64,000 bases of DNA, from NCBI RefSeq assembly GCF_001586275.1, contig NZ_CP014545.1:2196501-2260500 (forward strand), written 5' to 3'. Source of the stretch: Sphingorhabdus sp. M41. Its GTDB lineage: Bacteria > Pseudomonadota > Alphaproteobacteria > Sphingomonadales > Sphingomonadaceae. Below are positions 48,124 to 59,117 of the stretch, one piece after another (position 1 is the stretch's first letter; each line of letters opens with the position of its first letter). The notes beneath the pieces are model-generated. The model was not told the DNA's origin, ran no database searches, and saw nothing but the letters and a program-made list of their open reading frames with translations. Both the position numbers and the translations under genes were made by a program.

Positions 48124-49382
48124 TGTGTGCTGTCCTTTGCCAGTGCTTCGTTGCGGGCCGTCAGCCGTTGCGGCATTTCTTTCTCTGCTTTCATCGTTTT
48201 TCCCAGCGGTGACGTGCCGATGCTTTCGACCAGATCAGCGAGATCACTGACCGCTTCCGGGCGACCGCAGCTCTTGGCACAGCGGGCGGCATTTTCGAGA
48301 GCGCCGGTACTCAATGCGATTTTCTGGATCTGCTTGACCATTGCACTGCGCATCTTGTCCAGCGCGGCCGACTGCTGAAGGCGCAATTTGTTGGTCTTGT
48401 CGTCGCTGCCACTGTCGAAATTCCGTGTCGAGATGGCAGGCTGCCGGATCACACGGGCCCCGCCTGCCGCGACCATTTCTTTGACATTATAGGTCTGGTG
48501 ATCATCCATCGCGCTGGGTAGCGGAATGAGGATCGCGGGTCGGCCTGCTGTGGTGAGTTCGGCAATGGTCGAGGCCCCTGCCCGACCGATGACCAGATGC
48601 GCCCAGCCCAGCCGATCGGGAAGATCGGGTAAATAGGTCGCCAGTTCCGCCGGGATATCATGCTCGGCATATTTGGCGCGCACGCGCTCAATATCATCTT
48701 CACGGCATTGCTGGGTGATCTGGAGCCGGCGGCGCAAATGTATCGGCAGCATTGCCATCGCATCCGGTACGACATCGGAAAGGATCGAGGCACCCTGACT
48801 TCCGCCAGTTACCAGCACCCGGAAAACGCCTTCTTCGGACAGTGGCGGATAAGGCTCTTCGCGCAGCGCGACCACTTCTTCGCGCACCGGATTGCCGACG
48901 AGATGAACTTTTTCCTGATATTTCGGCTTGATCCGCAAAACATCGGGATAAGCGGTGGCAATGGCGTTGACCGAGCGCGCTGCCAGCCGGTTTACCCGGC
49001 CCAGCACGGCATTCTGCTCGTGCACGATTGTCGGGATATCCTTGCTGTTCGCAGCAAGCAGCGCGGGATAGGCAGGATAGCCACCGAAGCCGATAACCGC
49101 CGAAGGCTGGAATGTCTCATAAAGCTGCATCGCCATACGGCGACCCTTGAGAATAGCGCGCGCGCCGCCGACCCAGCTACGCGGGTCCTTCGTAATCCGT
49201 CCGGCAGGCAGAACATGGACCTGCCCCTCCTCGACCATGCCGGGGATTTTCTCGCCGCGCGCATCGGTAATCAGCGCCACCCGATGACCGCGCAAGACCA
49301 GTTCCCTGGCCAGCGCATAGGCCGGCATCATATGACCACCGGTCCCGCCGGCTGCCAAGACATAATGTTTCGAAAAACTCAT
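48120..49382 (-). CDS. murG: UDP-GlcNAc--lipid I GlcNAc-transferase MurG, enlarged C-terminus
   Basis: 420 residues, against about 355-390 usual. N-terminal [17 protein letters not shown], then [45 protein letters not shown] and [20 protein letters not shown] are complete. After the catalytic core, an extra charged segment (about 325-350, [20 protein letters not shown]) and a 25-residue polar tail ([20 protein letters not shown]) are additions. It makes lipid II on the inner face of the membrane. ATGA overlaps with ftsW and murC. Confidence 0.97.
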   Translation of the reverse strand: MSFSKHYVLAAGGTGGHMMPAYALARELVLRGHRVALITDARGEKIPGMVEEGQVHVLPAGRITKDPRSWVGGARAILKGRRMAMQLYETFQPSAVIGFGGYPAYPALLAANSKDIPTIVHEQNAVLGRVNRLAARSVNAIATAYPDVLRIKPKYQEKVHLVGNPVREEVVALREEPYPPLSEEGVFRVLVTGGSQGASILSDVVPDAMAMLPIHLRRRLQITQQCREDDIERVRAKYAEHDIPAELATYLPDLPDRLGWAHLVIGRAGASTIAELTTAGRPAILIPLPSAMDDHQTYNVKEMVAAGGARVIRQPAISTRNFDSGSDDKTNKLRLQQSAALDKMRSAMVKQIQKIALSTGALENAARCAKSCGRPEAVSDLADLVESIGTSPLGKTMKAEKEMPQRLTARNEALAKDSTQ

Positions 49383-50641
49383 ACCGCTATCCGTCCTTGC
49401 TCGGGCCAGGCCGAGACATATTGTGAACGGTCAAGATACGGGTTCCGCCGCGTAAATGCGAGCAAAAGTCCAATACCTATACAGAGCGCCAATATCGACG
49501 AGCCCCCATAGCTGATCAGCGGCAGAGTCATGCCCTTGGACGGGAACAGCTGAAGGTTGACCGCCATGTTGATCAGCGCCTGGCCGCCAAATTGCGCAGT
49601 CAGGCCGGCAACGGCGAGAATGATGAAATTATCTTCTTCATCAAGCAGACGAAGGAAGACGCGGACAATGATCGCGAGATAGACAAGTGCGATGGCCATA
49701 CACGCAAGCAGTCCGAATTCTTCCCCGATGACCGAGAAGATATAGTCGGTATGCGCCTCGGGCAGCTTGAACTTGGCTGTCCCGAGACCGGGTCCGGTGC
49801 CGAGCAATCCTCCTCCGGTCAGCGCTTTATGGGCGAGCATCACCTGATCAAATTCTCCGCCACCAAATAGCCATGCGTTGATCCGCTGGGTCGCGACGGG
49901 ATAGAGGAAATAGGCTCCCACCAGACCGCCGACACCCCCGATACCGATCATCGCGATCAGGCGCGCCGACAGGCCGGAGACGGTCATCACCGCAAACCAG
50001 ATGCCGCATATGAGGATGGTCTCCCCCAGATTGGGCTGCATCATCATCAGAACGGCGATGATCGCTGTCAGAATGACGGATAGCGAAATGACCGGCAGGG
50101 CCGGATCCTTTATCCTGAGCGACAGCAGCCAGGCCAGCGTTACCGCGTAAAGCGGCTTGAGAAACTCGCCCGGCTGGATAGTGGCGAAACCATAGCCGAT
50201 CCAGCGTTGGGCACCGTTGACGGATTTCCCGAGAACCGGAACCAGGAACAACAATATGAAAGCAACCAGAGCGGCCAAAATAGCGAAGCGCCGGGCCTGC
50301 TCCTTTGGCAGCATCGAGACGACAAGCATCACCGGAATGCCGACGATCACCCAGCCAAGCTGACGGTAGAAATAATAGAGCGGGTCAACCGTGACAGCCG
50401 CAGTGCTCTGTTTAAGTGCGGTCACCGGCGACGCCGCAGCAACCGCGATCAGACCGATTGCCACCAGAGTCAGGATCAGTCCGAGCAGCACCCGGTCCAG
50501 TTCCCAGAACCAGATCGCGAGCGGCGAGCGATCGCTGCGACCGAACCGCGATTGCAGCTGAAAGCGCTTCTTTTTGAGCGCGCCGGAAATTTCGGGAAGC
50601 GTATTTGCAGGTCCGGCGTCTTGTTGAGATGAGCTCGTCAT
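49379..50641 (-). CDS. ftsW: Lipid II polymerase FtsW (SEDS family)
   Basis: 420 residues from ATG 50641, in ATGA overlap with the murD stop; the frame to 50710 is not needed. Ten membrane helices; SEDS features are NGAQRWIGYGFATIQPGEFL, the catalytic-loop region LTGGGLLGTGPGLGTAKFKL, and AHTDYIFSVIGEEFGLLACM, with LPLISYGGSSILAL near the end. It polymerises glycan strands with FtsI at the septum. Confidence 0.97.
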   Translation of the reverse strand: MTSSSQQDAGPANTLPEISGALKKKRFQLQSRFGRSDRSPLAIWFWELDRVLLGLILTLVAIGLIAVAAASPVTALKQSTAAVTVDPLYYFYRQLGWVIVGIPVMLVVSMLPKEQARRFAILAALVAFILLFLVPVLGKSVNGAQRWIGYGFATIQPGEFLKPLYAVTLAWLLSLRIKDPALPVISLSVILTAIIAVLMMMQPNLGETILICGIWFAVMTVSGLSARLIAMIGIGGVGGLVGAYFLYPVATQRINAWLFGGGEFDQVMLAHKALTGGGLLGTGPGLGTAKFKLPEAHTDYIFSVIGEEFGLLACMAIALVYLAIIVRVFLRLLDEEDNFIILAVAGLTAQFGGQALINMAVNLQLFPSKGMTLPLISYGGSSILALCIGIGLLLAFTRRNPYLDRSQYVSAWPEQGRIAV

Positions 50642-51969
50642 ATTGCCTCTCCCGTCGCGGTTCCAATCAACTTGCTCTCGATCACCGAATTGACTGCCGA
50701 GCGAAAACAATTGCCGCGCGCTTCAAAATCCCGGAACTGATCGAAAGAAGCGCAGGCCGGCGACAGCAATACCACTTCGCCGGGCCTGGCATTGGCGGCT
50801 GCTCGTTGCACGGCTGTCAGCATCATTTCACAGGGTTCGACCGGGACATGATCCGCCAGCAATTTTCCGAACATCGGACCGGCCTCACCGATCGTATAGG
50901 CGCGAATGACATTCTTATAATATGGCTCGCACTCGGTCAGCGCATCGCTTTTGGGCAGGCCACCCAGAATCCAGTGGATTTTCGGATAGGCACCAAGCGC
51001 AGGACCGGTCGAAGCCGGGTTGGTGGCCTTGCTGTCATTGACGAATAACACCCCATGAGATTCGGCGACCCGCTCCATGCGATGGGCAAGTCCGCCAAAT
51101 GATGCCAGCGCCGGACGCCATTGATTTTCGGATATGCCCAGAGCCTCAACCACGGCGATGGCGGCAATCGCATTCTGGAGGTTGTGCGGGCCTTGCAGCG
51201 CGGGCCAGTCTGGCTGTCCTGCAATCTCGGCGGAACTGGTATCGATAATATTCTGCACCCGACCCAGGTCGCGCAAGCCGTCCAGCGCCAATCGGGACTT
51301 TTCATCATTGCTGGCGAATATTGCCGTGTGATCGGATCCGAGCATGTCGAAGAGGCGCGCTTTTGAAGCCGCGTAGTCGTCAAACCCTGCGTAGCGATCG
51401 AGATGATCGGGACTTATATTGAGCAACAGCGCGACATCACAATCGAGACTGCTCGTCAGGTCGATCTGATAGCTGGACAGTTCCAGCACATAGACGCCGC
51501 CTTCCGGCAACGGTTGCTGCGACAGGATCGGGACTCCGATATTGCCACCCATCACGGTCGGTACGCCGGCGCTTTCCAATATATGATGGACCAGTGCGGT
51601 GGTCGTCGACTTGCCATTGGTACCGGTGATGCCGACAACCCGGTGCGACGGCAGAGAAGCCCGGGCCTGAGCGAACAATTCGATATCGCCGATGATCGGC
51701 ACAGCCTCGGCCTTTGCCTTTTGCGCAATCGGATGATTGTTGAGCGGCACGCCGGGAGACAGGATGATCGCCTCATAGCCGGTCAGATCGGATTCCAGGG
51801 GATCGGCAATCAGCGCCTTGTCGGCAACGCTGTCGCGCAATTCCTCCCGATTATCCCAGGCGAGCAATTTTGCTCCGCTCGCGTGCAGGCTTTCCAGCAC
51901 CGCCATGCCGGATCGGGCCAGTCCGAGAATGGCATAGCGCTTTCCGGCAAAGGCGGACGAGACAATCAT
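50638..51969 (-). CDS. murD: UDP-N-acetylmuramoyl-L-alanine--D-glutamate ligase
   Basis: 443 residues. [16 protein letters not shown], the ATP loop [15 protein letters not shown] (about 113-127), [10 protein letters not shown] and [12 protein letters not shown] are standard MurD features. It adds D-Glu. ATGA overlaps with mraY and ftsW. Confidence 0.98.
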   Translation of the reverse strand: MIVSSAFAGKRYAILGLARSGMAVLESLHASGAKLLAWDNREELRDSVADKALIADPLESDLTGYEAIILSPGVPLNNHPIAQKAKAEAVPIIGDIELFAQARASLPSHRVVGITGTNGKSTTTALVHHILESAGVPTVMGGNIGVPILSQQPLPEGGVYVLELSSYQIDLTSSLDCDVALLLNISPDHLDRYAGFDDYAASKARLFDMLGSDHTAIFASNDEKSRLALDGLRDLGRVQNIIDTSSAEIAGQPDWPALQGPHNLQNAIAAIAVVEALGISENQWRPALASFGGLAHRMERVAESHGVLFVNDSKATNPASTGPALGAYPKIHWILGGLPKSDALTECEPYYKNVIRAYTIGEAGPMFGKLLADHVPVEPCEMMLTAVQRAAANARPGEVVLLSPACASFDQFRDFEARGNCFRSAVNSVIESKLIGTATGEAI

Positions 51970-53039
51970 CTGAGCTTCAACGTTGCCAATCCAGCCAGCG
52001 CGAGCACCAGACTGATGATCCAGAAGCGGATCACGATGGTGGATTCGGACCAGCCAAGCTGTTCGAAATGGTGATGGATCGGCGCCATGCGGAACACGCG
52101 GCGACCTGTGCGCTTGAAGAAGAACACCTGAACGATCACCGATACCGCTTCGAGCACGAACAAGCCGCCAACCAGCGCGAGCACGATTTCATGATGGATC
52201 GAAACGGCAATGGCACCAAGCGCGCCGCCAAGCGCCAGACTGCCGGTATCGCCCATGAACACCGCAGCCGGCGGCGCATTGAACCACAGGAAGGCCAGAC
52301 AGGCTCCGATCACGCAAGCGCAGAAAATTGCCAACTCTCCTGCCCCGCGAACGAACGGGATGCCGAGATATTCGGAGAAGACCGCATTACCGGACAGGTA
52401 GACGAGCACCAGAAAGGTTGCACTGGCGATCACCACCGGCATGGTCGCGAGACCATCCAGCCCGTCGGTAAGATTGACCGCATTGCCAGCACCAACGATC
52501 ACGAACATCGCAAAGGGTATGTAGAAATAACCCAGGTCGATCTGGACGTCGTTGAAGAACGGAACGTAAAGGCTGGTGCCAATTTGCTCTACGATCAGCC
52601 AGGTTGCGAAACCGGCGATGACAAATTCGAGTAACAGCCGGACCCGGCCCGGAATGCCCTTGTGGCTGGCTTTGCGGACCTTGTCATAATCATCCATGAA
52701 GCCGATGGCACCAAAACCGAGCGTGACAAAGATGCAGGCCCAGACGAACATGTTGCTGAGGTCCATCCACAGCAGCAGCGAAGTCACTACCGAAATCAGG
52801 ATCATCAATCCGCCCATGGTCGGCGTGCCCGCTTTTTTAAGATGCGTGATCGGACCGTCCTCGCGGATCGGCTGGCCCTTGCCCTGCCGCATGCGCAACA
52901 TGTTGATGAACTTGGGCCCGATTAAAAGACCGATGAACAGCGATGTCGAGACAGCCGCTCCCGAACGAAAACTCAGGTAGCGAAAGACATTAAATATGCC
53001 TTCGAATTCAAGCCATTGGGCCAATAAATAAAACATCAA
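51966..53039 (-). CDS. mraY: Phospho-N-acetylmuramoyl-pentapeptide transferase
   Basis: 357 residues, ten membrane helices. Diagnostic loops: [29 protein letters not shown] with the Mg-binding Asp pair, [16 protein letters not shown] and [20 protein letters not shown]. It attaches MurNAc-pentapeptide to undecaprenyl phosphate, forming lipid I. ATGA overlaps with murF and murD. Confidence 0.98.
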   Translation of the reverse strand: MMFYLLAQWLEFEGIFNVFRYLSFRSGAAVSTSLFIGLLIGPKFINMLRMRQGKGQPIREDGPITHLKKAGTPTMGGLMILISVVTSLLLWMDLSNMFVWACIFVTLGFGAIGFMDDYDKVRKASHKGIPGRVRLLLEFVIAGFATWLIVEQIGTSLYVPFFNDVQIDLGYFYIPFAMFVIVGAGNAVNLTDGLDGLATMPVVIASATFLVLVYLSGNAVFSEYLGIPFVRGAGELAIFCACVIGACLAFLWFNAPPAAVFMGDTGSLALGGALGAIAVSIHHEIVLALVGGLFVLEAVSVIVQVFFFKRTGRRVFRMAPIHHHFEQLGWSESTIVIRFWIISLVLALAGLATLKLR

Positions 53040-54433
53040 TACTCCCCGCTCACCAGCGCGGAAACCGCGGAGGAAAGCCCCAGATAATTTGACCCCTTGA
53101 TTAAAAGGATGTCCCCGTCGCTGATCAATTTTGCGACCTCGGTCAGCGCCTCCGAAGCACTCGCGGCATGTGACATTTTCACGCCCTGATCAAGGCCCTG
53201 TTCAAGTTTCGCGGCCGTATGTGCCATATCTTCGCCGACCAAAATGACCGTATCGGCTCCAGACAGAAGGATATCATCGGCCAATGACGCGTGATAATGG
53301 GCGGATTGCTCGCCCAGCTCGCCCATGGCGCCCAATATGACGATTTTCTGTCCGGTGCAGGGCTCGCTGGTAAAATGTTGCAATGTCGCTTTCATCGACG
53401 CCGGATTGGCATTGTAGCTTTCGTCGATGACGGTCGCCTTGCCACCGGATTTCAGCGAAATGAGATGGCGGCGTCCCCGACCATCAATACCGCTCATCTC
53501 GGCCAGCGCCAGACCGGCAGTCGCGAGATCCCCGCCGACGGCACGAACCGCGGCGAGAATGGCCAGCGAATTGGATACCCAATGCCGACCCGCCTCGGCG
53601 ATCGTGAAGCAGAGGCTTTGATCGCCGAGATTTGCGGTGACCAGCGAACCACCCCGGGGCGCGGGAACGATATCCACGGCGCGGACGTCAGCCCCTTGAT
53701 CAAATCCGAAGGTTATTACATGATCGGCATAACGCTCGGCCTTGCTCCGCAGCCGCTGGCAATGCGGGCTGTCATGCGGAATGATTGCAGTGCCGCCGGG
53801 CATCAGCCCTTCAAATATCTCCGCTTTCGCGTCAACAATACCGACCTCGCCATTAGGGAAATTGCCGATATGGGCAGGTGCTATCGCAGTGATAATCGCG
53901 GCATGCGGTCGCACCAGACGAGTCAGCGCCGAAAGTTCGTGCGCGTGGTTCATTCCCATTTCGAAAATACCAAATTTCGTATCTTGCGGCATACGCGACA
54001 GGCTGAGCGGAACGCCAACATGGTTGTTGTAACTTTTGACCGACCGATGCGCCTTGCCGAAGGAACAGCGGTCGAGCGCGGCATATAATGCCTCCTTCGT
54101 GCCGGTCTTGCCGACCGATCCGGTCACGCCGATGATTTTCGCATCGGTGCGGCTGCGCGATGCCTTGCCCAGTGCATCGAGAGCACGAGCGGTGTCGGCT
54201 ACCAGAATATGGGGTCCCGCCACCGGCTGACTGACAATCGCGCCAGCAGCGCCGGAGGAAAAGGCCTGCTCGACATGCAAATGGCCGTCACTATGCTCGC
54301 CCTTCAGCGCGACGAACAGGTCACCCGGACCGATTTCGCGCGAATCAAAGGCGACACCGCTCACCGAAAAATCAGCGCTGGCCTGGCCGGAAGTGGCATT
54401 CGCTATCGCGGCGGATGTCCATAATGCGGTCAT
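53036..54433 (-). CDS. murF: UDP-MurNAc-tripeptide--D-Ala-D-Ala ligase
   Basis: 465 residues from ATG 54433, in ATGA overlap with the murE stop. ATP loop [16 protein letters not shown] (about 101-116), [27 protein letters not shown] and [13 protein letters not shown] are typical. It completes the UDP-MurNAc-pentapeptide. Confidence 0.97.
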   Translation of the reverse strand: MTALWTSAAIANATSGQASADFSVSGVAFDSREIGPGDLFVALKGEHSDGHLHVEQAFSSGAAGAIVSQPVAGPHILVADTARALDALGKASRSRTDAKIIGVTGSVGKTGTKEALYAALDRCSFGKAHRSVKSYNNHVGVPLSLSRMPQDTKFGIFEMGMNHAHELSALTRLVRPHAAIITAIAPAHIGNFPNGEVGIVDAKAEIFEGLMPGGTAIIPHDSPHCQRLRSKAERYADHVITFGFDQGADVRAVDIVPAPRGGSLVTANLGDQSLCFTIAEAGRHWVSNSLAILAAVRAVGGDLATAGLALAEMSGIDGRGRRHLISLKSGGKATVIDESYNANPASMKATLQHFTSEPCTGQKIVILGAMGELGEQSAHYHASLADDILLSGADTVILVGEDMAHTAAKLEQGLDQGVKMSHAASASEALTEVAKLISDGDILLIKGSNYLGLSSAVSALVSGEY

Positions 54434-55884
54434 AAAGGCTGCGCTCCGGCACATTCTCTCGCCACTTCGACATCGTCAAAGGGGATGACGCGGTCGCCGA
54501 CGATCTGGCCCTGTTCGTGGCCTTTTCCGGCAAGCAGGATGATATCCTGCGGACCGGCCATTGCTATCGCCCTGGCAATCGCGGCACGTCGATCAGCCAC
54601 TTCCTCGGCACCGGTTGCTCCGGCCATGATTTCGGCGCGGATGGTGGCAGAATCTTCGCTACGGGGATTATCATCGGTGACAATGACATGATCGGACTTT
54701 TCAACCGCAATCTTGCCCATTTCAGGACGCTTGCCCTTGTCGCGGTCACCGCCAGCACCGAAAATCGTGATCAGTTTGCCGGTCACATGCGGCCGCAAGG
54801 CTTCGATCGCAGCGCGCAGGGCATCCGGCGTATGGGCATAATCGACATAGACCGGTGCCCCTGCCCGGGTGATGACCGCGCGTTCCATCCGGCCGCGGAC
54901 CGGCTGCACGCGCTGCATATGATCGAATATATTTTCCAGTTTCCCGCCGGTTGCCAGCACAATGGCCGCTGCGCACAGGATATTGGCAGCCTGGTAGGCG
55001 CCGATCAGCGGCAGCGAAATACGGTGGGTATTCCCCTGCGCCTTGACCATCAGGACCTGACCAAGATGGGTCGGTGTTTGCGACACCAGCCTCAGCGTTT
55101 CGCCCGTTTCTCCGACGGTGAACAGTTCGAGCCCGCGATCCTTCGCGCGCTGGATCGCCTTGCCGGACCAGGGCTCGTCATCGGCCCAGATGACAGCGGT
55201 TCCGTCACTCTCGACAACTTCGTCAAACAGCCGCATCTTGGCTTCGAAATAGCTGTCCATATCGCCGTGATAGTCAAGATGGTCGCGGCTCAAATTGGTG
55301 AAGGCTCCAACCTGAACCGGCAGCCCCTCGGTGCGATATTGCGAGAGGCCGTGGCTCGACGCTTCAAAAATCGCGTGGCTGACCCCTTCCCTGGCAAGAC
55401 CGGACATATTGGAGAGAAAGGTGACGATATCGGGGGTCGTCAATCCGGTCCTGACCTGCTCGTCAGCGGTGGTGACGCCGAGCGTGCCGATTGATGCGCT
55501 ATTATAACCATCCATCCGCCACAGCTGGCGAGTGAGCTCCGCGATCGATGTCTTGCCGTTGGTTCCGGTAACCGCCGCCACATGGGCGGGTGTCGGCGTG
55601 TAATAGCGCGCCGCCATCTGGGCGAACAATCGCCGGGGCTCGTCATCAGTGATATGCACGGCGCCTTCCACCTGCGCCTCTGGTTGGGCAACGATAGCTA
55701 TGGCTCCAGCGGCAATCGCCGCCTCGATAAAATCCTCGCCATTGAATTTCTCACCGCGGAACGCGCCAAAAATATTGCCGGGCGCGATTTTGCGGTGATC
55801 TATGGCAAAGCCGGTGACATTCTGCTCACCAGCTTCCCCGTCCAACCCTGATTTCAGACTATTCAGTCTCATTGCTTTGCTCAT
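54430..55884 (-). CDS. murE: UDP-MurNAc-dipeptide--2,6-diaminopimelate ligase
   Basis: 484 residues from ATG 55884, which overlaps ftsI by 26 bases; ATG 55872 is an alternative with a 14-base overlap. ATP loop VTGTNGKTSIAEL (105-117) and the DNPR motif at 405-408 (DDNPRSED), which selects meso-diaminopimelate over lysine. It adds the third stem residue. This is the only junction from mraZ to ftsQ, apart from murC/murB, that is not a 4-base ATGA overlap. Confidence 0.97.
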   Translation of the reverse strand: MSKAMRLNSLKSGLDGEAGEQNVTGFAIDHRKIAPGNIFGAFRGEKFNGEDFIEAAIAAGAIAIVAQPEAQVEGAVHITDDEPRRLFAQMAARYYTPTPAHVAAVTGTNGKTSIAELTRQLWRMDGYNSASIGTLGVTTADEQVRTGLTTPDIVTFLSNMSGLAREGVSHAIFEASSHGLSQYRTEGLPVQVGAFTNLSRDHLDYHGDMDSYFEAKMRLFDEVVESDGTAVIWADDEPWSGKAIQRAKDRGLELFTVGETGETLRLVSQTPTHLGQVLMVKAQGNTHRISLPLIGAYQAANILCAAAIVLATGGKLENIFDHMQRVQPVRGRMERAVITRAGAPVYVDYAHTPDALRAAIEALRPHVTGKLITIFGAGGDRDKGKRPEMGKIAVEKSDHVIVTDDNPRSEDSATIRAEIMAGATGAEEVADRRAAIARAIAMAGPQDIILLAGKGHEQGQIVGDRVIPFDDVEVARECAGAQPL

Positions 55885-57577
55885 TGGACGTTGTTTTGGG
55901 TTTCCACAGCAGCGGCGTCAACTCTGACACGTCGACATCGCGATGTTCGTCGGGAATGACTCCGAGCATCGGCCCGACCCGCGACACCACTTTTCGCACG
56001 ACCGGAGCTGTGGTCCAGCCAGCCGTGCGCTGGAACGAGGTCTCTGCAGTTCCCTTGGGTTCGTCGAGCATGGCAATGACAATAAAGCGCGGATTGTCCA
56101 TCGGAAAGGCCGCAGCAAAGGTCGAAACCAGCGAAGTCTTGTTATAACCACCTTCCGAAGGCTTTTCAGCCGAGCCCGTCTTGCCGCCAATCCGGAAGCC
56201 CGGCGCATCGGCCTTGCGGCCGGTCCCGTCCGAAACAATCATCCGCAGCAACTGGCGCATGCGAGCGCTGGTTGCAGCCTTGAACACCCGGCGGCCCTTG
56301 GCTTCCTTTCCGGGCTCCACCTTCAACAAGGTTGCCGGACGCCAGATGCCGCCATTGACCATCGCGGCATAGGCACTGGCGAGGTGCAGTGGAGTGACGG
56401 CAATACCATGACCATAAGCGACGGTCATATTGGTGACCCGCCCCCAGTTTCGCGGCCACAGCGGACGCCCCCTTTCAAACAATTCTATATGGGGCCGTTC
56501 GTCAAATCCGAGACGGCGAAACATATTCTCCATGGCTTCCTGTCCAAGATTGTCTGCAATCCGGGCCGTAACGATATTGGAACTGTGCACCAGAGTTTCC
56601 GGCACGTTGAGATAGCGCCCCTGACTGTGATCGTCCTTGATCGTAAAGCCGCCAATCTTGATCGGCTCCATCGCATTGTAACGAACCGCGAGGTCAGTGA
56701 CCGTACCGGCGTCCAGAGCAGCAGCGATGGTCAATGGCTTGAACGTAGACCCCAGTTCGAACACGCTCTGGGTCACTTCATTATTCTGATGCTTCATCGA
56801 GGCCCGGCGGATCTTGTTCGGATCGAACATTGGCAGCGAAGCCAGCGCCATGACTTCTCCGGTTTCGACATCCAAAATGATCCCCGCAGCGCCGCGCGCC
56901 TCGGTCATGAGCATGGCATCCTGAAGCTCGCTTTCCAGAGCTGCCTGAACGCGGCTGTCGATCGACAAGGTCGAAGGGGTTGCGCGCAGGTTCTTGTCGA
57001 CAAGACGACCGTTGAGCGCTCGCTCCATGCCCATCACACCCTTGCCGTCGGCATCAACATAGCCAAGCACATGGGCCGCCAGACCGCGCTGAGGATAGAG
57101 CCGCTCGTCCTCCCGGGGAAATTCAATTCCGATTTCACCCAGCGCGTGGATCTGCTTGACCTGTTCGGGCAGCGCCCTGCGACGGAGATAGGTCGGATGG
57201 GAACCGCTCAGCTTTTCCAGAAATACCGACGCGCTGGTGTCCGGAAAAATCGATGAGAGTTGCCGCGCCAGAACATCCTTGTCGCCCAGTACCCTGGCCG
57301 GAACCACACGAACCGCATAGCCTCGCATTGTCCGCGCCAATGGCACCCCGTTGCGATCGACAATATCACCACGCGGCGGGATGAACGCGCTGGTTGATGG
57401 CCGAAATGGTACTGCATCTTCCAGAATCGTCAGACTTACCAACCGTCCTATAATGATCGTGAAGGCGGCCAGAAAAACCAGCAGCAATATCATCAGCCGG
57501 AAATGCGCGCTCGCGGTTATTTCCTTGGCCTTTCCCGAAAACTGCACCTTCTTGCTGTTGGCCAGAAGTGTGGTCAT
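55859..57577 (-). CDS. ftsI: Penicillin-binding protein 3 / FtsI (septal transpeptidase)
   Basis: 572 residues. Basic cytoplasmic tail, one membrane helix (LMILLLVFLAAFTIIIGRLV, about 28-47), pedestal domain (FIPPRGDIVDRNG), then transpeptidase motifs Ser277-x-x-Lys280 (GSTFKP), Ser332-Ser-Asn334 (VHSSNIVT) and Lys466-Thr-Gly (GGKTGSAEK). It cross-links septal peptidoglycan with FtsW. ATGA overlap with ftsL. Confidence 0.97.
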   Translation of the reverse strand: MTTLLANSKKVQFSGKAKEITASAHFRLMILLLVFLAAFTIIIGRLVSLTILEDAVPFRPSTSAFIPPRGDIVDRNGVPLARTMRGYAVRVVPARVLGDKDVLARQLSSIFPDTSASVFLEKLSGSHPTYLRRRALPEQVKQIHALGEIGIEFPREDERLYPQRGLAAHVLGYVDADGKGVMGMERALNGRLVDKNLRATPSTLSIDSRVQAALESELQDAMLMTEARGAAGIILDVETGEVMALASLPMFDPNKIRRASMKHQNNEVTQSVFELGSTFKPLTIAAALDAGTVTDLAVRYNAMEPIKIGGFTIKDDHSQGRYLNVPETLVHSSNIVTARIADNLGQEAMENMFRRLGFDERPHIELFERGRPLWPRNWGRVTNMTVAYGHGIAVTPLHLASAYAAMVNGGIWRPATLLKVEPGKEAKGRRVFKAATSARMRQLLRMIVSDGTGRKADAPGFRIGGKTGSAEKPSEGGYNKTSLVSTFAAAFPMDNPRFIVIAMLDEPKGTAETSFQRTAGWTTAPVVRKVVSRVGPMLGVIPDEHRDVDVSELTPLLWKPKTTSNEQSNETE

Positions 57578-58176
57578 TCGGCCAGGCTTTCGATTTTTTC
57601 TGCAATTGCCCTGCGGCCGAGATCCCGGACAAGTCCATCATCGAGCAGCTTGTCTTCCAGATGCGCCACTCTTGTGGTGCGGGCCTGCCCGCCTCCCAAT
57701 CCATTGCCCGGACTGACTTCCATGACCGCTTGAGCCAATTTTCTGTTGCTGCCGATCGCACTGCCATCGGCATTCCGGTCTTGTGCTTTGGCGGTACCAA
57801 AAACCGAACCGATAATGCCGGCAGGCCTGACACCCTCCATAGAGCTGATCACGGCGACCCGCACTGGTTTCCGCAAATCCTTGCCGCCAAGATTGGCGAG
57901 CGCTCTCTCACCATCCAGATATTGCGAAGCCTGTGGCGAGGCATAGCCAAATTCGAGCTTGTTCCAGTCTTCCAGCTGACGCAGGTTGGCGCGCGCGCTG
58001 AATTCTGTTTCCAGATAGCGGATGTCCTTCTTGATCTCGACGATCTTTTGATCGGTGCGCGCCAGATCGCTGCGCAAGGTCGCGACACTGAGCGAAAGCG
58101 GATAAAGCAAAATCGCCACCAGAAAAACCAGGGCGAGCCATCCTATTCCTTCGAGGCGCTTGGCTGCTAGTTTCAT
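57574..58176 (-). CDS. ftsL: FtsL-like division protein with long C-terminal region
   Basis: 200 residues. One membrane helix (about 11-30, [20 protein letters not shown]) followed by a coiled coil ([20 protein letters not shown], then [19 protein letters not shown]), the FtsL pattern, in the canonical position between rsmH and ftsI. The remaining ~110 residues are polar and low in recognisable structure, longer than the ~100-120-residue enterobacterial FtsL. Assignment relies on topology and synteny. Confidence 0.88.
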   Translation of the reverse strand: MKLAAKRLEGIGWLALVFLVAILLYPLSLSVATLRSDLARTDQKIVEIKKDIRYLETEFSARANLRQLEDWNKLEFGYASPQASQYLDGERALANLGGKDLRKPVRVAVISSMEGVRPAGIIGSVFGTAKAQDRNADGSAIGSNRKLAQAVMEVSPGNGLGGGQARTTRVAHLEDKLLDDGLVRDLGRRAIAEKIESLAE

Positions 58177-59117
58177 TGCTCGCCACCCCCGCTCGGTGCG
58201 TCGGTGCGCACCGCTGATCTCAGGGTGGCGGAGCGGGCTCGGGGATTAAGGGCCTGCTCCGCCCCGGCCGGACGCACCGCTTTGGCTGGTTTATGAAAGG
58301 TGGGTGCCGGCCGTGTCTCGTTAACCTGGGGTAGATGGCGCGAACCGGCGGATTTTTGCCCGCTGCGGTCCCGCAGAAAATTCTTGACGATGCGATCTTC
58401 GAGGCTGTGGAATGTCACAACCGCCAGACGGCCACCGGGCTGCAGCAATTTTTCCGCTGCGGCCAGACCGTCTTCGAGTTCGCCCAGTTCGCGATTGATA
58501 TGGATGCGGATCGCCTGAAAAGTCCGGGTGGCAGGATCTTTCTTGTCGCCCTGGCGAAATCCCAGCGCTTTTCTGACTACGTGCGCAAGCTCGGACGTCC
58601 GGGTCAGCGGCCGCGCTTCCACGATGGCCTTGGCGATGCGCCGTGACCGGCGCTCCTCGCCATAGCGATAGATGACATCGGCAATCGCTTCTTCATCGGC
58701 TTCATTGAGAAAATCAGCCGCGCTCTCGCCATCGCTCGACATACGCATGTCGAGCGGCCCGTCTTTCTGAAAGGAGAATCCGCGCTCAGCCTGATCCAGC
58801 TGCATCGACGATACACCGATATCCAGCGTTACGCCGTCAATATCTTCATCGATCAGCACGTCGGCCATTTCAGAGTAGAGAGCATGGTGAAGCTTGAGCT
58901 TGCCATCGGAAGCATCAACCATGGCCTGGCCAGCCGCTATGGCAGCGGGGTCCTGATCAAAGGCATGAACGATTGCACCGGCATCGAGCATTGCAGCACT
59001 ATAGCCACCGGCACCGAACGTGCCGTCGACATGCGTCTCGCCAGGGGTAATGGCGAGCGCGTCGATGACTTCAGCAAGCAGGACGGGAACATGGCGTGCG
59101 GCAGCGACCGGGGTCAT
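58173..59117 (-). CDS. rsmH: 16S rRNA (cytosine-1402-N4)-methyltransferase
   Basis: 314 residues. [20 protein letters not shown] then [16 protein letters not shown] is the SAM site; [27 protein letters not shown] and [10 protein letters not shown] are diagnostic. It methylates C1402 of 16S rRNA. ATGA overlap with mraZ and ftsL. Confidence 0.97.
   Translation of the reverse strand: MTPVAAARHVPVLLAEVIDALAITPGETHVDGTFGAGGYSAAMLDAGAIVHAFDQDPAAIAAGQAMVDASDGKLKLHHALYSEMADVLIDEDIDGVTLDIGVSSMQLDQAERGFSFQKDGPLDMRMSSDGESAADFLNEADEEAIADVIYRYGEERRSRRIAKAIVEARPLTRTSELAHVVRKALGFRQGDKKDPATRTFQAIRIHINRELGELEDGLAAAEKLLQPGGRLAVVTFHSLEDRIVKNFLRDRSGQKSAGSRHLPQVNETRPAPTFHKPAKAVRPAGAEQALNPRARSATLRSAVRTDAPSGGGEQ

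Noticed and set aside
50642-50710. 23-codon upstream extension of FtsW
   Set aside because: It would overlap murD deeply; ATG 50641 forms the ATGA junction typical of the cluster.
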